A stretch of 64,000 bases of DNA from Corynebacterium minutissimum (GCF_016889765.1 NZ_CP069533.1:1550001-1614000); one strand, 5' to 3'. Shown: positions 1 through 8,742, counted from the stretch's first letter. Notes: a model not told the origin generated them from the sequence alone. Numbers and translations are program-made.

Positions 1-8
1 CGACTCTT

Positions 9-25
9 CCCCACGGGTGGGGTTT
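9..25 (+). terminator. Possible terminator of a gene left of the window
   Basis: CCCCA and TGGGG arms around a four-base loop are followed by TTT. This would end a transcript entering from the left edge. The stem is short, so it is only a candidate. Confidence 0.3.
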
Positions 26-137
26 AAGCCGACATAGGGACTAGGCCCTGCGATACCTCCTGCCCTTCATTACCGTGTCGTCGTTCACGTCACCCCACAC
101 ATCGTGGGGGTGGTGAGACATCAGGCACAAAGTTCCG

Positions 138-150
138 TATTCTGTAGGGC
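138..150 (+). promoter_or_regulatory. -10 hexamer and leaderless start of lpd
   Basis: TATTCT (138-143) lies seven bases before the GTG start of lpd and there is no Shine-Dalgarno sequence, which fits a leaderless transcript beginning at or next to the start codon. An imperfect inverted repeat (CACCCCAC at 91-98, GTGGGGGTG at 104-112) lies just upstream and could be a protein site or hairpin. Confidence 0.45.
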
Positions 151-1563
151 GTGACTAATGAACATTTTGACGTTGTAGTACTCGGCGCGGGCCCCGGCGG
201 CTACGTGTCCGCCATCCGCGCTGCCCAGCTGGGCAAGAAGGTTGCTGTTATTGAGAAGCAGTACTGGGGCGGTGTCTGCCTCAACGTGGGCTGCATCCCC
301 TCCAAAGCGCTGCTCAAGAATGCAGAGGTTGCGCACACCTTTAACCACGAGGCCAAGGCCTTTGGCATCTCCGGCGATGTCTCCTTCGACTTCGGCGTAG
401 CGCACAAGCGCTCCCGTAAGGTTTCTGAAGGCATCGTCAAGGGCGTGCACTACCTGATGAAGAAGAACAAGATTACGGAGATTAATGGCCTCGGCTCCTT
501 CAAGGACGCAAAGACCATTGAAATCACCGAAGGTGATGACAAGGGTAAGACCGTTACCTTTGATAACTGCATCATCGCCACGGGTTCCGTCGTTCGCTCC
601 CTTCCGGGCGTGGAAATTGGCGGCAACATCGTGTCCTTCGAGGAGCAGATTCTTAACGACGACGCTCCGGACTCCATGGTGATTGTCGGCGCTGGTGCCA
701 TTGGCATGGAGTTTGCCTACGTTCTGGCCAACTACGGCGTGGACGTGACCATCGTGGAGTTCATGGACCGCGTTCTACCGAACGAGGACAAGGATGTTTC
801 CAAGGCCATTGCCAAGGAATACAAGAAGCTCGGCGTGAAGCTCCTGACGGGCTACAAGACCACCGCAATCAAGGACAACGGCGACAACGTCACCGTTGAG
901 GTCGAGTCCAAGGACGGTTCCAAGACCGATACCCTCACCGTGGATCGCTGCATGGTCTCCATCGGCTTCGCTCCGCGCACCGAAGGTTTCGGTTTGGAGA
1001 ACACCGGCGTTGAGCTCACTGAGCGCGGCGCTATTGCTATCGACGACTACATGCGCACCAACGTTGATGGCATCTACGCCATCGGTGACGTCACCGCGAA
1101 GCTGCAGCTCGCCCACGTGGCTGAGGCGCAGGGCGTTGTTGCTGCGGAAGTTATCGCCGGCGCTGAGACGCAGCTGCTCGGTGATTACATGAACATGCCG
1201 CGCGCTACCTTCTGCAACCCGCAGGTTGCCTCCTTTGGCTACACCGAGGAGCAGGCGCGTGAGAAGTTCGCTGACCGTGACATCAAGGTTGCGACCTTCC
1301 CGTTCTCCGCTAACGGTAAGGCAGCGGGCCTCAACGAGACTGCTGGATTTGTGAAGCTCATTGCCGATGGCGAGTTTGGTGAGCTCATTGGCGGCCACAT
1401 GGTGGGCTCCAACGTGTCTGAGCTGCTCCCGGAGCTGACCCTGGCACAGCGCTTCGACCTCACCGCTGAGGAAATTGGACGCAATGTCCACACCCACCCG
1501 ACTCTCTCTGAGGCTATGAAGGAAGCTGCCGAGGGCATCGGTGGCCACATGATCAACCTCTAA
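151..1563 (+). CDS. lpd: Dihydrolipoyl dehydrogenase (E3)
   Basis: This FAD enzyme reoxidises the dihydrolipoyl groups of the pyruvate and 2-oxoglutarate dehydrogenase complexes with NAD. The 470-residue protein has the N-terminal FAD motif GAGPGG (residues 12-17), the redox-active disulfide pair C43/C48 in GGVCLNVGCIPSK, a central NAD-binding GAGAIGMEFA, and the C-terminal HPTLSE active-site base (H449, E454). Length is normal for the family. The GTG start is chosen because the FAD motif begins at once and a -10 box sits directly upstream. It is a stand-alone gene ending in a hairpin terminator, near ramB and sdh as in other corynebacteria (known synteny). Confidence 0.97.
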   Translation: MTNEHFDVVVLGAGPGGYVSAIRAAQLGKKVAVIEKQYWGGVCLNVGCIPSKALLKNAEVAHTFNHEAKAFGISGDVSFDFGVAHKRSRKVSEGIVKGVHYLMKKNKITEINGLGSFKDAKTIEITEGDDKGKTVTFDNCIIATGSVVRSLPGVEIGGNIVSFEEQILNDDAPDSMVIVGAGAIGMEFAYVLANYGVDVTIVEFMDRVLPNEDKDVSKAIAKEYKKLGVKLLTGYKTTAIKDNGDNVTVEVESKDGSKTDTLTVDRCMVSIGFAPRTEGFGLENTGVELTERGAIAIDDYMRTNVDGIYAIGDVTAKLQLAHVAEAQGVVAAEVIAGAETQLLGDYMNMPRATFCNPQVASFGYTEEQAREKFADRDIKVATFPFSANGKAAGLNETAGFVKLIADGEFGELIGGHMVGSNVSELLPELTLAQRFDLTAEEIGRNVHTHPTLSEAMKEAAEGIGGHMINL

Positions 1564-1655
1564 CAGAGCGCGACCTAGCCCGAGCCGGGATATTCGACTC
1601 GGGCAAGGCGGCGCTGACCCTACTGAGAGGCGCGGTCAGAACCGCTAGCAACGCA

Positions 1656-1702
1656 CAAACTCCCCCTCATCCCGATAGGAATCGGAGGTGAGGGGGAGTT
1701 TG
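1656..1702. terminator. Hairpin terminator between lpd and the small gene
   Basis: A 14-base inverted repeat (CAAACTCCCCCTCA at 1656-1669 against its complement at 1689-1702) forms a strong GC-rich stem. It lies between lpd (+) and the small minus-strand gene and could end both. A weaker stem-loop (GCCCGAG 1578-1584 / CTCGGGC 1598-1604) lies just after the lpd stop. Confidence 0.75.
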
Positions 1703-1745
1703 TTGTTATGCCGCTGTGGCGCCGAAGCACCTCAGCGTGTCCCAC

Positions 1746-1844
1746 TTACTTGAAAAGGTTGGAGGACAGTACGAACGGTGCGCTCACGACGGTGATGAGG
1801 AGCTGCCAAACCTGACCAAGTGCGCCTTTTCCGAAGCTGCTCAT
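1746..1844 (-). CDS. Small hydrophobic protein, 32 residues, function unknown
   Basis: The predicted peptide starts MSSFGKGALGQVWQLLITVV and ends SSNLFK, giving a hydrophobic stretch of about 20 residues with one lysine at each end. Several signals support it as a real gene: AGAAAGGA eight bases before the ATG, a -10-like TATAGT on the same strand (complement of 1886-1891), and a terminator-like hairpin beyond the stop. It could be a small membrane or secreted peptide. Short corynebacterial porins (PorA/PorH type) are of similar size, but I see no sequence match that would justify that name. It is convergent with lpd and on the same strand as ramB, 319 bases away. Confidence 0.55.
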   Translation of the reverse strand: MSSFGKGALGQVWQLLITVVSAPFVLSSNLFK

Positions 1845-2163
1845 AATAAAAATCCTTTCTGGAAGTGTTTAACGGTTCGCAGACCACTATAGACGCTTTA
1901 CGGTGTCAAGATCAGCGAGGTTTTACTGTGAAAAGCTTTAAAAACATGTGATCTAGCTGAAATGGGGCGAATAGTGATAACTATGTGTGCAGGTCACGCG
2001 GATAAGTTGTAGGGATCGCCTGCCGTTCAGTGTGCGCCATCCAAAAACGGTCAGGTGGAGAGTCCTCCCCAGCCCTTTTTATTCTTCCTGGTTTACGGTG
2101 TAAAGTATGACCATTTTAATTCGGGGTTGGCGCATGGGGATATGCGGAATTACCGCTTCCTAG
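1845..2163. other. Intergenic region upstream of the small gene
   Basis: No credible gene. It holds the presumed promoter of the 32-residue gene: TATAGT on the minus strand at 1886-1891, with TGATCT 17 bases further upstream as a weak -35. The remainder is AT-rich and leads to the 3' end of ramB; I see no clear terminator for ramB. Confidence 0.4.
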
Positions 2164-3570
2164 CTAGTAGGGGGCAATAGCGGAACGGTGAGCGTCGATA
2201 ACCAGAGCCTCATTGATTGCCGGGAAGGCGCGCTGGGCACAATTCTGTCGGGGGCAGGTGCGGCAGCCGGCGCCAATCGGGGTGGCAGCGGATAGATCTT
2301 CTAAGTTGAGTCCCTCGGCATAGACAATGCGGTCAGCGTGGCGGGCTTCGCAGCCCAAGCCAATGGCGAACAGCTTGTTGGTATCGCCAAAGCGGCCTTG
2401 CGGGTAACTCACCGTCCGAGAAATCCATAGATAGTTACGGCCATCCGGCATCTGAGCCAACTGACGGGAAATGGTGTTGGGGCGCGAGAAGGACTCGTAG
2501 ACGTTCCACAGGGGGCACGTGCCGCCAGAGTTGGAAAAGTGTACGCCCGTGGCGGACTGCCGCTTGGACATGTTGCCCGCACGGTCCACGCGTACGAAGG
2601 TAAACGGAATTCCGCGCTTGTTGGGTCGCTGGAGAGTAGAGAGGCGTGAGGCAACAGTCTCGTAACCTACACCGAATACATTGCACAGGTACTCCACGTC
2701 GTAGCCAGACTGTTCCGCTTCGGCATGAATTAGGCCATAAGGCAATAGTGTGGCAGCGGCGAAGTAGTTGGCAATACCGCGCTTGGCCAGATTGATGGAT
2801 GCGTCTGAGGTGAACGGCTCTTCATCCACAAGGCTGTCAATGAGAGGGCCGGCTTCGAGAAAACCAAGCTCAGCCGCCATGCGGAAGGCGCGTTGGCCCA
2901 CGCTAAGGCGACTAGCCAGACGGAATGTGCCGGTTTCGCTATCGAAGCGGTGCAGGGTGCCATCCATGCGGTCAGTAGTGATGATCTCCACGCCGTGCTG
3001 GGAGGCGAGCCTATCCCCGAGAGCCTTTTCAATATCGCGAATGTGGAAAGGCGCTACGCCAAGCTCGCTGGCTACGCCCTCTGCATGGATGTCTAGCTCG
3101 TCTAGGTAATTCTGACGGGCGTAGAAGAAGTCACGCACTTCGTCGTGAGGCATCGACAGGGCTTGGCTGCCATCAGAGCGGCGTGAATCTGTTGCGAGCG
3201 AGAGCTTGTCACGGATATTGCGGTAGCGCCGGTGAATATCGACGAGCGTGCGAGCAACAGTGGGGTGGTTGTACACCAGCTCGGAGAGTTCCTGAAGTTC
3301 GACGGGGGAGGGGCAAATCTCCTGATCTTGAACGACATCCTGAATCTCTGCGAGTAGTCGCGAGTCATCATCACGAGAGAAGAAGGTGGCGTCGACGCCA
3401 AATACTTCAGTGATGCGGAGTAGGACCGGCACGGTAAGGGGGCGCACATCGTGCTCGATCTGGTTTACATAGCTTGCGGAAAGCCCCAGCGTAGCGGCGA
3501 GGGAGGCTTGGCTGAGATCGCGTTCGCGGCGCAGCTGGCGAAGGCGTGAACCTACGTATGTCTTACTCAT
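2164..3570 (-). CDS. ramB: RamB-type regulator of acetate metabolism
   Basis: A 468-residue transcription factor. Residues about 7-60 form an Xre-type helix-turn-helix (LRQLRRERDLSQASLAATLG). The middle resembles the IrrE/ImmA-like domain of this family, but where ImmA proteins have a zinc HExxH this one reads FRMAAELGFLE, so no peptidase activity is expected. The C-terminal domain carries clustered cysteines (GCRTCPRQNCAQ) typical of the short-chain fatty acyl regulator family. In C. glutamicum RamB represses acetate and glyoxylate genes and its own gene (known). The ATG at 3570 is preferred over an upstream in-frame ATG because conserved sequence begins there. A RamB-like motif lies in its own upstream region. 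Confidence 0.9.
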   Translation of the reverse strand: MSKTYVGSRLRQLRRERDLSQASLAATLGLSASYVNQIEHDVRPLTVPVLLRITEVFGVDATFFSRDDDSRLLAEIQDVVQDQEICPSPVELQELSELVYNHPTVARTLVDIHRRYRNIRDKLSLATDSRRSDGSQALSMPHDEVRDFFYARQNYLDELDIHAEGVASELGVAPFHIRDIEKALGDRLASQHGVEIITTDRMDGTLHRFDSETGTFRLASRLSVGQRAFRMAAELGFLEAGPLIDSLVDEEPFTSDASINLAKRGIANYFAAATLLPYGLIHAEAEQSGYDVEYLCNVFGVGYETVASRLSTLQRPNKRGIPFTFVRVDRAGNMSKRQSATGVHFSNSGGTCPLWNVYESFSRPNTISRQLAQMPDGRNYLWISRTVSYPQGRFGDTNKLFAIGLGCEARHADRIVYAEGLNLEDLSAATPIGAGCRTCPRQNCAQRAFPAINEALVIDAHRSAIAPY

Positions 3571-3605
3571 GTGAGCTAGGTTACCTATTGCCTTTCGGTC
3601 ATAAC

Positions 3606-3619
3606 AATAGTTTTGCAAA
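3606..3619. promoter_or_regulatory. Candidate RamB site in front of ramB
   Basis: ATAGTTTTGCAAA agrees with the published 13-base RamB motif (AA[A/G]ACTTTGCAAA) at most positions, about 40 bases upstream of the ramB start. Autoregulation is known in C. glutamicum; here it is inferred from the motif alone. Confidence 0.4.
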
Positions 3620-3751
3620 TAATGTGTGAAGTATTTTAACTCCGCTGCGAAGCGGGGGTATTCACAGGGAGCAAGAGCTTAAGTGTAGGTGTGCACCTCA
3701 TGCGAAAGTTTGACACCTAAAGGGGTGAGTTCGTCACTCGCATCACACGCT

Positions 3752-3767
3752 GTGAGCAAAGTCTCAC
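3752..3767. promoter_or_regulatory. Palindrome GTGAG-N6-CTCAC upstream of sdhC
   Basis: A perfect dyad with six-base spacing, a plausible dimeric regulator site for the sdh operon. It resembles but does not match the GlxR consensus TGTGA-N6-TCACA. The same dyad recurs at 28024-28039. Confidence 0.4.
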
Positions 3768-3973
3768 GGGCGAAATATTTACGCAATGGCAATATTGCGT
3801 AAAAGGGAGTGATCAAGGTAAAGCGGCATAACCACATGCGTAACTTAGGTGATCCATACCTCAAGTATTTTCTGCGGGTGGAGCGAGTGTGGGTAGGCGG
3901 TGCCATCTGGCGGGGATTTAACTAGTGGCCAGCGCGAAGTCCTGCGTAAGGTAAGGACGACTATGGAGGTGTC

Positions 3974-4729
3974 ATGTCTGTAAAAAATCCTGACCGTGAA
4001 GCCCTCGCTCACGGCCGCATTACTAATGAAACGATTCGTCCTAAGCCGGGAATTCCCTCCTGGGCTTTGAAGCTGACGATGGCTATTACCGGTCTGTTCT
4101 TTGCCCTCTTCGTAGTGGGTCACATGGCTGGAAACCTGAAGCTGTACCTGCCGGCTCATGACGGCCAGGAAGCTATCGATGCCTATGGTGCATTCCTGCG
4201 CAGTATGGGTGATCCGCTGATTCCGAGCGGCCACCTTCTGTGGATTATCCGCATCGTGCTGCTGGCCTGCGTTATCGCCCACATCTACGGTGCCTTCGCC
4301 CTGACGGCTCGTTCTAAGGCAGCTCGTGGCAAGTTCAAGCGCACCAACCTCATGGGTGGCCTGGACTCCTTCGCCACCAAGACCATGCTGGTTACTGGCG
4401 TTGTGCTGCTTCTCTTCATCGTCTTCCACATCCTGGACCTGACCATGGGTGTGCAGCCGGTGGCCCCAGAGGCTTTCGTCCACGGCGCAGTGAAGGCCAA
4501 CATGATTGCTACCTTCTCGCGCTGGCCGGTGACCATCATCTACGTCATCGCTATGCTCTGCCTCTTCCTGCACCTCACCCACGGCATTCGTCTTGCAGCG
4601 TCTGACCTGGGCATCACTGGTGCAAAGTGGCGCGAGGTCTTTGTCGTCCTGGCGTACGTCGTCCCGGCCGTCGTGTGCCTGGCGAACATCGTTATGCCGT
4701 TGTCCGTCGCCCTGGGCTGGGTCAGCTAA
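3974..4729 (+). CDS. sdhC: Succinate dehydrogenase cytochrome b subunit
   Basis: The 251-residue membrane anchor of succinate:menaquinone oxidoreductase (complex II). Hydrophobic segments lie near residues 30-55 (MAITGLFFALFVVGHMAGN), 90-115, 135-160, 175-205 and 220-248. Histidines suited to heme b ligation occur in VVGHMAGN, IAHIYGAF, VFHILDLT and LHLTHGIR. A five-helix, di-heme, single-subunit anchor is typical of the actinobacterial enzyme. First gene of the sdhCAB operon, with a good GGAGG site. Confidence 0.94.
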   Translation: MSVKNPDREALAHGRITNETIRPKPGIPSWALKLTMAITGLFFALFVVGHMAGNLKLYLPAHDGQEAIDAYGAFLRSMGDPLIPSGHLLWIIRIVLLACVIAHIYGAFALTARSKAARGKFKRTNLMGGLDSFATKTMLVTGVVLLLFIVFHILDLTMGVQPVAPEAFVHGAVKANMIATFSRWPVTIIYVIAMLCLFLHLTHGIRLAASDLGITGAKWREVFVVLAYVVPAVVCLANIVMPLSVALGWVS

Positions 4730-4744
4730 AGGAGTTTTGAACCC

Positions 4745-6808
4745 ATGACTAACGCGAATCCCGTGTCTGCCGCGAACGCAAACGAGAATGCGAACGCGAA
4801 CACTGATCTGAAGCGCGAGCACCCCAACTTCTCGCACCCGCAGTCCGTCGTCCCGGGCGTCAAGCCGGGCCGCATCTTGGAGTCCCATGAGCCGCACGGC
4901 GTCCCGATGAAGGACATGTGGAGCTACCAAAAGGACCACATGGAGCTCGTCTCCCCGCTGAACCGCCGCAAGTTCGAAATCATCGTTGTGGGTACCGGCC
5001 TGGCTGCTGGTTCCGCTGCGGCTGCGCTGGGCGAGCTGGGTTACAAGGTAAAGGTCTTCACCTACCACGATTCTCCACGTCGTGCGCACTCCATTGCTGC
5101 GCAGGGTGGTGTGAACTCGTCCCGCCACAAGAAGGTGGATAACGACTCTGCTTACCGCCACACCAAGGACACCGTGAAGGGCGGCGACTACCGCTGCCGC
5201 GAGTCCGACTGCTGGCGCTTGGCCACCGAGTCCATCCGCGTCATCGACCACATGAACGCCATCGGTGCTCCGTTCGCTCGCGAGTACGGCGGCACCCTGG
5301 CTACCCGTTCCTTCGGTGGTGTTCAGGTCTCCCGTACCTACTACACCCGTGGCCAAACAGGCCAGCAGCTGCAGCTGTCCACCACTTCTGCGCTCTACCG
5401 CCAGATTGGTCTGGGCAACGTGGAGCTCTTTGCTCACCACGACCTGCAGGACATCATCACCTACAACGACGGTGGCAAGAAGCGCGCCGGCGGTATCGTG
5501 ACCCGTAACCTCATTACCGGCGAGCTCAAGGCCTTCACTGGCCACGCAGTCATCCTCGGTACCGGCGGTTACGGCAACGTGTACCACATGTCCACGTTGG
5601 CCAAGAACTCCAACGCTGGCGCCATGATGCGCGCCTACGAGAACGGTGCATACCTGGCCTCCCCGGCGTTCATCCAGTTCCACCCGACTGGCCTGCCGGT
5701 CAACTCCGAGTGGCAGTCCAAGACCATCCTCATGTCCGAGTCCCTTCGTAACGACGGCCGCATCTGGTCTCCGATTAAGGAGAAGGATGACCGTCCGGCT
5801 AATGAGATTCCGGAAGAGGAGCGCGACTACTTCCTGGAGCGCCGCTACCCGGCCTTCGGTAACCTCGTCCCGCGTGACGTGGCATCCCGTGCTATCTCCC
5901 AGCAGATCAACAAGGGCCTGGGTGTTGGACCGCTGCACAACTCGGTGTACCTGGACTTCCGCGACGCTATTGAGCGCCTGGGCAAGGACAAGATTCGTGA
6001 GCGCTACTCCAACCTCATCGAAATGTACGAAGAGGCCATTGGTGAGTCTGCGTACGAGACGCCGATGCGTATTGCCCCGACCTGCCACTTCACCATGGGT
6101 GGCCTGTGGACCGACTTCAACGAGATGACCACCATCGACGGCCTCTTCGCTGCTGGTGAGTGCTCCTGGACCTACCACGGCGCTAACCGCCTGGGCGCCA
6201 ACTCGCTGCTGTCCGCTTCTGTTGACGGTTGGTTCACCCTGCCGTTCACCATCCCGAACTACCTGGCTGATCACCTCGGTGAGGAGAAGCTGGCTGAGGA
6301 TTCCGCCGAAGCTGCTGAGACCATCGCCCGTGCACAGGCACGTATCGAGCGTCTCATGACGGTAAATGGTAATGATCCGCACGGCCCGGCCCACTACCAC
6401 CGTCAGCTTGGTGACATCCTTTACTGGGGTTGCGGTGTTTCGCGTAACGTTGAGGACCTCAAGGTCGCCATCGAGAAGATCCGCGCCCTGCGCGAGGACT
6501 TCTGGGCCAACGTTCGTATCCCGGGTGACGTTAACGACATGAACCAGGTTCTCGAGTACGGCCTTCGCGTCGCCGACTACATCGACCTGGGTGAGCTCAT
6601 GTGTGTTGACGCTCTCGACCGTGACGAGTCCTGTGGTGCTCACTTCCGCGAGGACCACCTCACCGAGGACGGCGAGGCCGAGCGTGATGATGAGAACTGG
6701 TGCTTCGTCTCCGCATGGGAGCCGGGCGCTGCTGAGGGCGAATTCATCCGCCACGCCGAGCCGCTGTACTTTGATTCGATCCCGCTGATGACAAGGAACT
6801 ACAAGTAA
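4745..6808 (+). CDS. sdhA: Succinate dehydrogenase flavoprotein subunit
   Basis: The 687-residue catalytic subunit oxidises succinate to fumarate. It has the dinucleotide motif GTGLAAGSAAAALGELG near residue 80, the covalent-FAD region SIAAQGGVN near residue 120, and active-site signatures HPTGLP, GGLWTDFNEMT and GANRLGANSLL. The first about 25 residues are an Asn/Ala-rich low-complexity lead (VSAANANENANANTD) absent from most homologues and probably disordered. AAGGAG sits eight to ten bases before the ATG. The stop overlaps the sdhB start (TAATG), which implies translational coupling. Confidence 0.96.
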   Translation: MTNANPVSAANANENANANTDLKREHPNFSHPQSVVPGVKPGRILESHEPHGVPMKDMWSYQKDHMELVSPLNRRKFEIIVVGTGLAAGSAAAALGELGYKVKVFTYHDSPRRAHSIAAQGGVNSSRHKKVDNDSAYRHTKDTVKGGDYRCRESDCWRLATESIRVIDHMNAIGAPFAREYGGTLATRSFGGVQVSRTYYTRGQTGQQLQLSTTSALYRQIGLGNVELFAHHDLQDIITYNDGGKKRAGGIVTRNLITGELKAFTGHAVILGTGGYGNVYHMSTLAKNSNAGAMMRAYENGAYLASPAFIQFHPTGLPVNSEWQSKTILMSESLRNDGRIWSPIKEKDDRPANEIPEEERDYFLERRYPAFGNLVPRDVASRAISQQINKGLGVGPLHNSVYLDFRDAIERLGKDKIRERYSNLIEMYEEAIGESAYETPMRIAPTCHFTMGGLWTDFNEMTTIDGLFAAGECSWTYHGANRLGANSLLSASVDGWFTLPFTIPNYLADHLGEEKLAEDSAEAAETIARAQARIERLMTVNGNDPHGPAHYHRQLGDILYWGCGVSRNVEDLKVAIEKIRALREDFWANVRIPGDVNDMNQVLEYGLRVADYIDLGELMCVDALDRDESCGAHFREDHLTEDGEAERDDENWCFVSAWEPGAAEGEFIRHAEPLYFDSIPLMTRNYK

Positions 6809-7557
6809 TGAAACTGACACTTGAGATCTGGCGTCAAGCCGGACCGACGCAAGAAGGTAAGTTCGAGACCGTACAGGTTGATGACGCCGCCGAGCAGATG
6901 TCCGTCCTGGAGCTGCTCGACCACGTCAATGAAGGACTCATTGAAGCTGGCAAGGAGCCTTTCGCATTCGCTTCTGACTGCCGTGAGGGCATCTGTGGTA
7001 CCTGTGGCCTTCTGGTCAATGGTCGCCCGCACGGCCCGGGCCAGAACACCCCGGCCTGCCAGCAGCGCATGTTCCAGTTCAAGGATGGCGACACCATTAA
7101 GCTGGAGCCTTTCCGCTCCGCTGCCTACCCGGTTATCAAGGACATGATCGTGGACCGCGCCAAGCTGGACCATGTCATGGAGCAGGGCGGCTACGTGTCC
7201 ATGGATGCGGGTACCGCTCCGGATGCTGACACCCTGCACATCAACCACCAGACCTCCGAGTACGCGCTGGACCACGCTGCCTGCATCGGCTGTGGCGCTT
7301 GCGTGGCATCCTGCCCGAACGGTGCTGCCCACCTGTTCACCGGTGCCAAGCTGGTTCACCTCTCCCTCATGCCTCTGGGCAAGGAAGAGCGTGGCCGCCG
7401 TGCCCGCAACATGGTGGACGATCTGGAGCAGAACTTCGGCCACTGCTCGCTCTACGGTGAGTGTGCCGACGTGTGCCCGGCTGGCGTCCCGCTGACCGCT
7501 GTGTCTGCAGTTACCCGCGAACGTGCACGGGCTGCTTTCCGCGGCAAGGACGACTAA
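6808..7557 (+). CDS. sdhB: Succinate dehydrogenase iron-sulfur subunit
   Basis: The 249-residue electron-transfer subunit. The plant-type ferredoxin domain has CREGICGTCG plus a later cysteine (NTPACQQRM) for the [2Fe-2S] cluster. The C-terminal half has CIGCGACVASCPNGA and CSLYGECADVCPAG for the other clusters. The set fits the high-cysteine menaquinone-reducing type. The start overlaps the sdhA stop by one base. Confidence 0.95.
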   Translation: MKLTLEIWRQAGPTQEGKFETVQVDDAAEQMSVLELLDHVNEGLIEAGKEPFAFASDCREGICGTCGLLVNGRPHGPGQNTPACQQRMFQFKDGDTIKLEPFRSAAYPVIKDMIVDRAKLDHVMEQGGYVSMDAGTAPDADTLHINHQTSEYALDHAACIGCGACVASCPNGAAHLFTGAKLVHLSLMPLGKEERGRRARNMVDDLEQNFGHCSLYGECADVCPAGVPLTAVSAVTRERARAAFRGKDD

Positions 7558-7604
7558 GCTATAGTCATTCACAGGATTAACAGGAACGAGAGAAAGTTTC
7601 AGCC

Positions 7605-7976
7605 ATGAGCGACCTCAACCCGGCAGTAGCTGATCACCACAGCGAGACCTACCCGGAGTTCTCCGGCAAGATTCAGGACTCCTACATCGAGGGTTACGAC
7701 CCCGTGTCCTACGGTGCACCGCACTCTTCTCTGCTGCGTACCTCCACGTGGGTAGGCATGGGCCTGATTCTCTCGCTTCTGCCGGCAGCTGGCATCCTTA
7801 TTTGGGGCCTTGGCACCTGGCAGTTCCCGCAGGGCATTGCCGGTGCTGACTACCAGCCGAACATCATCGTGGGTGCTATCTCCCTCGTTGTTATCGCTGT
7901 CCTGGCCATCGGTGCCATTCACTTCGGCCGCCGCTACTACCGCCAGTACCGTAAGGAAACCGGCCGCATCAACTAG
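7605..7976 (+). CDS. Membrane protein at the end of the sdh operon
   Basis: A 123-residue protein with two predicted membrane helices (about residues 50-72 and 85-107) and a basic C-terminus (RRYYRQYRKETGRIN). It follows sdhB by 47 bases and precedes the operon terminator, so it is probably co-transcribed. A homologue in this position is common in corynebacteria; its role in complex II is unknown. Confidence 0.8.
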   Translation: MSDLNPAVADHHSETYPEFSGKIQDSYIEGYDPVSYGAPHSSLLRTSTWVGMGLILSLLPAAGILIWGLGTWQFPQGIAGADYQPNIIVGAISLVVIAVLAIGAIHFGRRYYRQYRKETGRIN

Positions 7977-8021
7977 GCACCTCCTAGGACGTTGAACGCC
8001 TAAGTTTCTGTACTGCCGCAA

Positions 8022-8071
8022 CAACCCCCACCTCCAAACACATGGGAGACCATGTGAGGAGGTGGGGGTTG
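8022..8071 (+). terminator. Terminator of the sdh operon
   Basis: A 14-base perfect stem (CAACCCCCACCTCC at 8022-8035, complement at 8058-8071) contains an inner CACATG/CATGTG repeat, giving a long GC-rich hairpin. Confidence 0.8.
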
Positions 8072-8196
8072 CTGGCGTTTCGGGCTAGGTGTGCGGGAGG
8101 GGATTTACAAAGAAGAAGGCAGGGAGTTGGGCGCTTGGCGACGTCAAAAGCTGCAATAAGCTTCGATCGATCACACTGTGCTGTTAACCGTACGCA

Positions 8197-8400
8197 CTAA
8201 AGAGAAGTATCTTCGTGCTGCTTCCTCTTATCATTTTTGGATCCTGCTAATGCAACCATGAAAAGAATGGCAGATGCCGCCACCTGGGTTCCCGTTACCC
8301 ATAGAAAATTCGTTAGGTTGATAACACCGAACGCGAGGAACCCTGCTGTAACTACTACGATTCCGAGGGGAATCAGGGAACGAGACATTGGGACATGCAT
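8197..8400 (-). CDS. Small two-helix membrane protein
   Basis: 67 residues with two hydrophobic segments (SLIPLGIVVVTAGFLAFGVI and about residues 33-50) and a charged tail (SKNDKRKQHEDTSL). The ATG at 8400 is chosen over one 19 codons upstream because AGGAG lies eight bases before it and the upstream ATG has no ribosome binding site. Function unknown; stands alone. Confidence 0.7.
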   Translation of the reverse strand: MHVPMSRSLIPLGIVVVTAGFLAFGVINLTNFLWVTGTQVAASAILFMVALAGSKNDKRKQHEDTSL

Positions 8401-8742
8401 CTTATTTGCTCCTAAACTGCCCCCGGCAACCTGTGTTGTTGGTCGTGAGCGATTCATAAAATTCGCTCTATGAGGGCCTTGAATTAAGGCTACTGGCCCC
8501 TTCCAGGCACGTCAAGGGATAAGGAGAAAAGCGCAAAAGTCGGTTTCGCTTATTTCTAGAATCGTTTCGCAAGTGTGTGCTGCGCAAGACCATCGCGTAC
8601 TTCGCGGCTTACTGTATGGAAGGCTATGTGGCTTAACCTTCCTAATTCAGTGTGCCCTTGTACCAACTAGTGTTGTTCAGTGGAATTGAAGATGACATGT
8701 GCCCATTCCTTTTAGCTTCTAAGACCCCAAGGAGAACCACCC
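8401..8742. other. Divergent intergenic region
   Basis: No convincing gene in about 340 bases. It must hold promoters for the small membrane gene (minus) and the DUF445 gene (plus). A small dyad GCCTT-N5-AAGGC lies at 8476-8490. CAAGGAGAACC just before 8743 is the ribosome binding site of the DUF445 gene. Confidence 0.4.

Larger units (their letters stand above)
3571..3973. other. ramB-sdhC divergent control region
   Basis: About 400 bases without a credible gene between two divergent starts. It holds the RamB-like motif near ramB and a perfect palindrome GTGAG-N6-CTCAC at 3752-3767 on the sdhC side. GGAGG five to nine bases before the ATG at 3974 is the sdhC ribosome binding site. Reverse-frame reading through here lacks codon-like character and is a shadow. 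Confidence 0.55.

Noticed and set aside
3577..3587. TAGGTTACCTA as a DtxR iron box before ramB
   Set aside because: Only an 11-base palindrome; the 19-base iron-box consensus is not met.
3751..3766. GlxR box upstream of sdhC
   Set aside because: With the six-base spacing the second half reads TCTCA instead of TCACA; the perfect dyad is GTGAG-N6-CTCAC, which is a different motif.
3845..6820. Open frame of 991 codons on the minus strand across sdhC-sdhA
   Set aside because: Fully antisense to sdhC and sdhA, rich in Val/His/Asp as expected from a GC-rich shadow, and without recognisable motifs or a ribosome site.
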